This document shows positions 6,832-8,771 of a DNA stretch of 8,771 bases, piece after piece. Numbering within the stretch: position 1 is the stretch's first letter; each line of letters starts with the position of its first letter. The stretch is from assembly GCA_002085205.1 (NCBI GenBank), contig NATF01000098.1:1-8771 (forward strand), read 5' to 3'. This stretch comes from Candidatus Cloacimonas sp. 4484_275. GTDB lineage: Bacteria; Cloacimonadota; Cloacimonadia; Cloacimonadales; TCS61. The notes under the pieces were generated by a model. That model was not told the origin of the DNA and did not search any database. It saw only the letters and a program-made list of their open reading frames with translations. Made by a program: the position numbers and the translations under genes.

Positions 6832-7158
6832 AAACAAAAGTACCGTTTTACGGCTTTCCACCGAATACTTTTGGTGTTTTCGAAACGACTATTTTAGCGA
6901 AAAAATTTGACAAAAGAAAATCAATTCCTAAATTTCAACACAGCTTCGCTATACATTTGTCGGAGTGAGGAGAATATTTGAAAACAAAGGCAAAAATTAG
7001 CGGTTTACGGAAACATCGGAAACAATCCGGCAGATAAAAATCTTTTTGACGGTTTAAATATCGATAATGAAGAATAGAATGAAGAAGTTGGGTTGGAGGT
7101 TATGCGAACTTTTTAGTTGGCGTGGATATTTATTTAGGTGCACTATAGAAGGAGTAAT
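6832..7158. other. Gene-poor junction with decayed coding fragments
   Basis: No convincing complete gene is present in these 327 bp. Forward frame 1 is open in three consecutive stretches separated by TAG (6895-6897) and TGA (6979-6981). The last stretch, 6982-7077, encodes 31 residues including 'KLAVYGNIGNNPADKNLFDG', which reads like genuine protein sequence with mixed composition. I could not assign it to a family. It could be the tail of a lost gene. A GTTATGC at 7099-7105 resembles an integron R' box but has no visible partner. The region marks the boundary between the chromosomal-looking genes and the AT-richer part. Confidence 0.4.
7147..7154 (+). promoter_or_regulatory. Shine-Dalgarno site that fixes the start of the peptidase-like gene
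   Basis: AGAAGGAG at 7147-7154 lies 4 nt before ATG 7159. The in-frame GTG at 7138 lies upstream of this site and would translate through it, so 7159 is the preferred start. Confidence 0.75.
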
Positions 7159-8034
7159 ATGAGCAGAAAGAAAATTGATACTTTTGAAATTGAACATAAG
7201 ATTGAATTTGATAAATCTCAGAATTCTTTAAATGCAGGCGTTCTAATTCAATCTTCTGAAATTATAAATATTGTTCCTAATAAATATAATTTAGAAATGG
7301 TTCATAATGAGTTCGATAATTTCAGTAATTATTTCGAAAAGGCAAAAAATCTATTAAAAGATGGCACGGCATTTTTAACCAGTTTAGCTCAAGGTTATAT
7401 TCCATCAGCAGGATACAAACAAAATAAAAGCAAAAACGGACACGCTGTTATAGTATATAAAATTGAAGAAGACAGATTTTACTTTTTAGATCCAGATGGT
7501 GGGGTTAATCGAAAAGAAAAGAATAAATTTGAAAAAGTAAAAGATTTAGTTTCTTACAATATTCATAAAAGTGAAGTTCAAAAGATTCTTGAAATTCGTA
7601 ATAAATTTATCATTGGCTATTTAGAAAAGCAAAATAATAAAATAGAATCAAATATACTTAATATTTTAACTGAGAGTAAACAGACTTTTGAAAACTTATC
7701 CAAAATATTTCGCGAACAAGCAGATTCAATAATTAATAAAAACGGCAAATGCAGTTACGATGATTTTTACAGCTTTATCATTCGAATAATTAAACCAATT
7801 GCTCTGGATTTAAAAAATGCGTTGCTAACGATTCCAAATCCTTCTGATCAAGAATTAAAATTAATTTCAAAATTGGATGAGCTTTTCCACAAAACGTTAA
7901 AAATTCAAAAATTGTTAAAGGAGAATCCAGATTTAATAATCAGAGATCACTTTAAAAGCTTGTCAGAAATGATTAATAAAATTCAATTTGTTGCAATAAA
8001 AGTTGTAAACGATGAGATACAAAAATGCCACTAA
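7159..8034 (+). CDS. Hypothetical protein with papain/C39-like His-Asp motif and helical C-terminal half
   Basis: This 291-aa protein has no signal peptide or membrane segment and I do not recognise it as a named family. Residues about 60-115 resemble the second half of a papain-like or C39-like cysteine peptidase domain. 'YFEKAKNLLKDGTAFLTSLA' matches the 'large-loop, G-x-P' helix-strand seen before the catalytic His, and 'GHAVIVYKIEEDRFYFLDPD' has the GHAVxV...DP pattern with His95 and Asp111. The upstream catalytic Cys expected in the first 60 residues is absent: the only cysteines are Cys198 and Cys290. Residues about 120-291 are strongly helical and charged, with possible coiled coil. 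Base composition is more AT-rich than in the upstream genes (27% GC in 7681-7740 versus 38% in 5581-5640 by hand count). The stop codon overlaps an attC-like element, as in gene cassettes. It could be an inactive peptidase-fold binding protein, an effector-like protein, or a remnant. Confidence 0.6.
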   Translation: MSRKKIDTFEIEHKIEFDKSQNSLNAGVLIQSSEIINIVPNKYNLEMVHNEFDNFSNYFEKAKNLLKDGTAFLTSLAQGYIPSAGYKQNKSKNGHAVIVYKIEEDRFYFLDPDGGVNRKEKNKFEKVKDLVSYNIHKSEVQKILEIRNKFIIGYLEKQNNKIESNILNILTESKQTFENLSKIFREQADSIINKNGKCSYDDFYSFIIRIIKPIALDLKNALLTIPNPSDQELKLISKLDELFHKTLKIQKLLKENPDLIIRDHFKSLSEMINKIQFVAIKVVNDEIQKCH

Positions 8035-8150
8035 CAAACGTGTCAGCGGTGGGCTTCGTGGTGGTTTTTGCCTGAACCTTACGGTTCAGGGTTTAGCGGT
8101 TTGTACGGGCTGAATCATTCTGATTCCGCCGCACACGCCAAACATTAGCC
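8031..8150 (+). other. Candidate integron attC-like recombination site
   Basis: The stretch is visibly GC-richer than its flanks and imperfectly self-complementary. Its ends CTAA (8031-8034) and TTAG (8145-8148) pair; inside them CGTGT (8039-8043) pairs with ACACG (8133-8137), and GCGG (8046-8049) with CCGC (8126-8129), leaving unequal unpaired bases on the two arms as in attC hairpins. The centre has two perfect hairpins: CCTGAACC-TTAC-GGTTCAGG (8071-8090) and GAATCA-TTC-TGATTC (8112-8126). The left end TAACAAACG matches the beginning of the Vibrio VCR sites as I remember them. The right box reads ATTAGCC where the consensus is GTTRRRY, so one key base is off. The left end overlaps the stop codon of the preceding gene, as expected for a cassette. 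No integrase is in the window, so this is an inference. A structured intergenic repeat is the alternative. Confidence 0.5.
8071..8090. repeat. Perfect 8-bp stem-loop inside the attC-like element
   Basis: CCTGAACC and GGTTCAGG form a perfect stem closed by a TTAC tetraloop. In attC sites this position corresponds to the variable terminal structure. No T-tract follows, so it is not a classical intrinsic terminator. Confidence 0.7.
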
Positions 8151-8215
8151 GAAATATAGAAATAGCAAATAAAGTGAGTTGTAGATATTCACGAAAAACA
8201 TAAGGAGATTGATTT

Positions 8216-8419
8216 ATGAAAAAGACTACAAGTTGTCCAAAGTGTAATTCAAAAGAATGGGTAAAAGGAAAGTTAAAACCAAAAGGAACAGCACTTGAAA
8301 TTAAATTTGATGATGAATCATTTTTAAAACTATCAAATCAAAAGATTGAAGTTTATGCGTGTAAAAATTGTGGATTTATTGAACTTTATATGGCTGAAAA
8401 ATCAAAAGAGAAAGAATAG
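8216..8419 (+). CDS. Small zinc-ribbon protein
   Basis: This 67-aa protein starts at an ATG 8 nt after AAGGAG (8202-8207). Two CX2C knuckles, C7-PK-C10 and C49-KN-C52, flank a charged segment that should form beta strands ('GTALEIKFDDESFLKL'). The second knuckle sits in 'YACKNCGFIELYM', typical of small predicted nucleic-acid-binding zinc-ribbon proteins of the COG3478/YpzJ type. A structural zinc is expected; the ligand or partner is not known. It follows the attC-like element by 65 bp and shares the AT-rich codon use of the gene before it, so it may be a second cassette gene. No attC-like site is visible after it. Confidence 0.75.
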   Translation: MKKTTSCPKCNSKEWVKGKLKPKGTALEIKFDDESFLKLSNQKIEVYACKNCGFIELYMAEKSKEKE

Positions 8420-8771
8420 TTAATTTTCATTTTCGATTTATATGTATAATTTTTTAAAATTTCAAAAGGATATTTAATAAAAGGTGTCGTTCGGAAACTT
8501 CAAATTCTAAGTTGAATATTCAGCACGAAATTTAAGGGAAATTGATCACGAAGAATGTAAAAAATATTTTATGGTTATCCCGAAAATGTTTAACGAAAAC
8601 AGTTATGCAATTTTGTAATCTTAAAATTATTTTCAATAATTGGCAAAATTGTAAGCAAAAGTAAAAAAAACGGAATTTTTCGGTTAAAAGTAAAAGTTTA
8701 TGCAAAAAAGAGGATCAATTTCTAAATCTGAATTTCAAGATGAACGAAAAAAGCAAAATCTAAAATAAAAC
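8420..8771. other. AT-rich tail without a recognisable gene
   Basis: No complete gene is visible. One forward frame is open from 8511 to the TAA at 8616-8618 and encodes 35 residues including 'EIDHEECKKYFMVIPKMFNE', which looks protein-like but has no start codon or ribosome-binding site. A second short frame starts at ATG 8700 ('MQKRGSISKSEFQDERKK') and ends at 8768, also without a ribosome-binding site. I treat both as fragments or chance. An AT-rich nested inverted repeat lies at 8608-8651. Confidence 0.4.
8608..8651. repeat. Nested AT-rich inverted repeat
   Basis: Outer arms CAATTTTG (8608-8615) and CAAAATTG (8644-8651) are perfectly complementary. Inner arms AATTATT (8625-8631) and AATAATT (8635-8641) are also perfect, with a TTC loop. 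The structure is low in GC and has no following T-tract, so its role, whether protein-binding site, weak terminator or chance, is unclear. Confidence 0.4.

Noticed and set aside
7099..7105. GTTATGC as the R' box of a second, upstream attC site
   Set aside because: No complementary R'' box or hairpin arm was found within about 150 bp upstream, and one base departs from GTTRRRY.
8031..8150. Riboswitch or intrinsic terminator between the two accessory genes
   Set aside because: No T-tract follows either hairpin and no known riboswitch core is recognisable; the paired ends overlapping the stop codon fit an attC-like site better.
8700..8768. Short ORF starting MQKRGSISKSEF
   Set aside because: It is only 22 codons, with no ribosome-binding site and no recognisable homology.

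Overview
All supported genes in this AT-rich window lie on the + strand. The proteins are rich in Lys, Glu, Asn and Ile. Three consecutive genes encode exported proteins, two with clear lipobox cysteines, so the host should be a diderm (Gram-negative type) bacterium. The LpoB/COG3014/LPP20 lipoprotein trio, a HisKA_2 kinase and a dispersed repeat containing a TGTCATTCTGAG-type motif fit an uncultured FCB-group lineage. Candidatus Cloacimonadota is my best guess, at low confidence and from family flavour only.

Region 1 (about 1-3151) is a cell-envelope lipoprotein cluster. A promoter-like TTGACA precedes an LpoB-like lipoprotein. After a 104-bp gap come a COG3014-type TPR-like lipoprotein and, 13 bp later, an LPP20-family exported protein. 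No penicillin-binding protein is present, so a role in activating peptidoglycan synthases is inferred from family only.

Region 2 (3152-3342) carries a 129-bp dispersed repeat, MITE-like, with perfect 12-bp terminal inverted repeats and nested internal palindromes. Region 3 (3343-3759) is a YjbQ/UPF0047 gene.

Region 4 (3811-5995) is a PAS-PAS-PAS-GAF-HisKA_2-HATPase histidine kinase that has lost its reading frame twice. At each break part of a PAS domain is missing, so these look like real deletions and not base-call errors. The transmitter half is intact. Region 5 (6022-6831) is a DUF1848 gene that ends right after its terminal cysteine cluster, probably truncated. It is followed by about 330 bp of non-coding or decayed sequence.

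Region 6 (about 7080-8771) looks accessory. Composition becomes more AT-rich and codon use shifts. One gene encodes a protein with the His/Asp half of a papain/C39-like peptidase fold but no suitable cysteine. Its stop codon overlaps a GC-richer, self-complementary element of about 120 bp (8031-8150) that resembles an integron attC site. A small zinc-ribbon gene follows. This arrangement suggests a gene-cassette insertion. The last 350 bp hold only short open fragments and an AT-rich nested inverted repeat.

No clearly new multi-gene system is visible. The best leads are the cassette-like unit, the cysteine-less peptidase-like protein and the decaying kinase.
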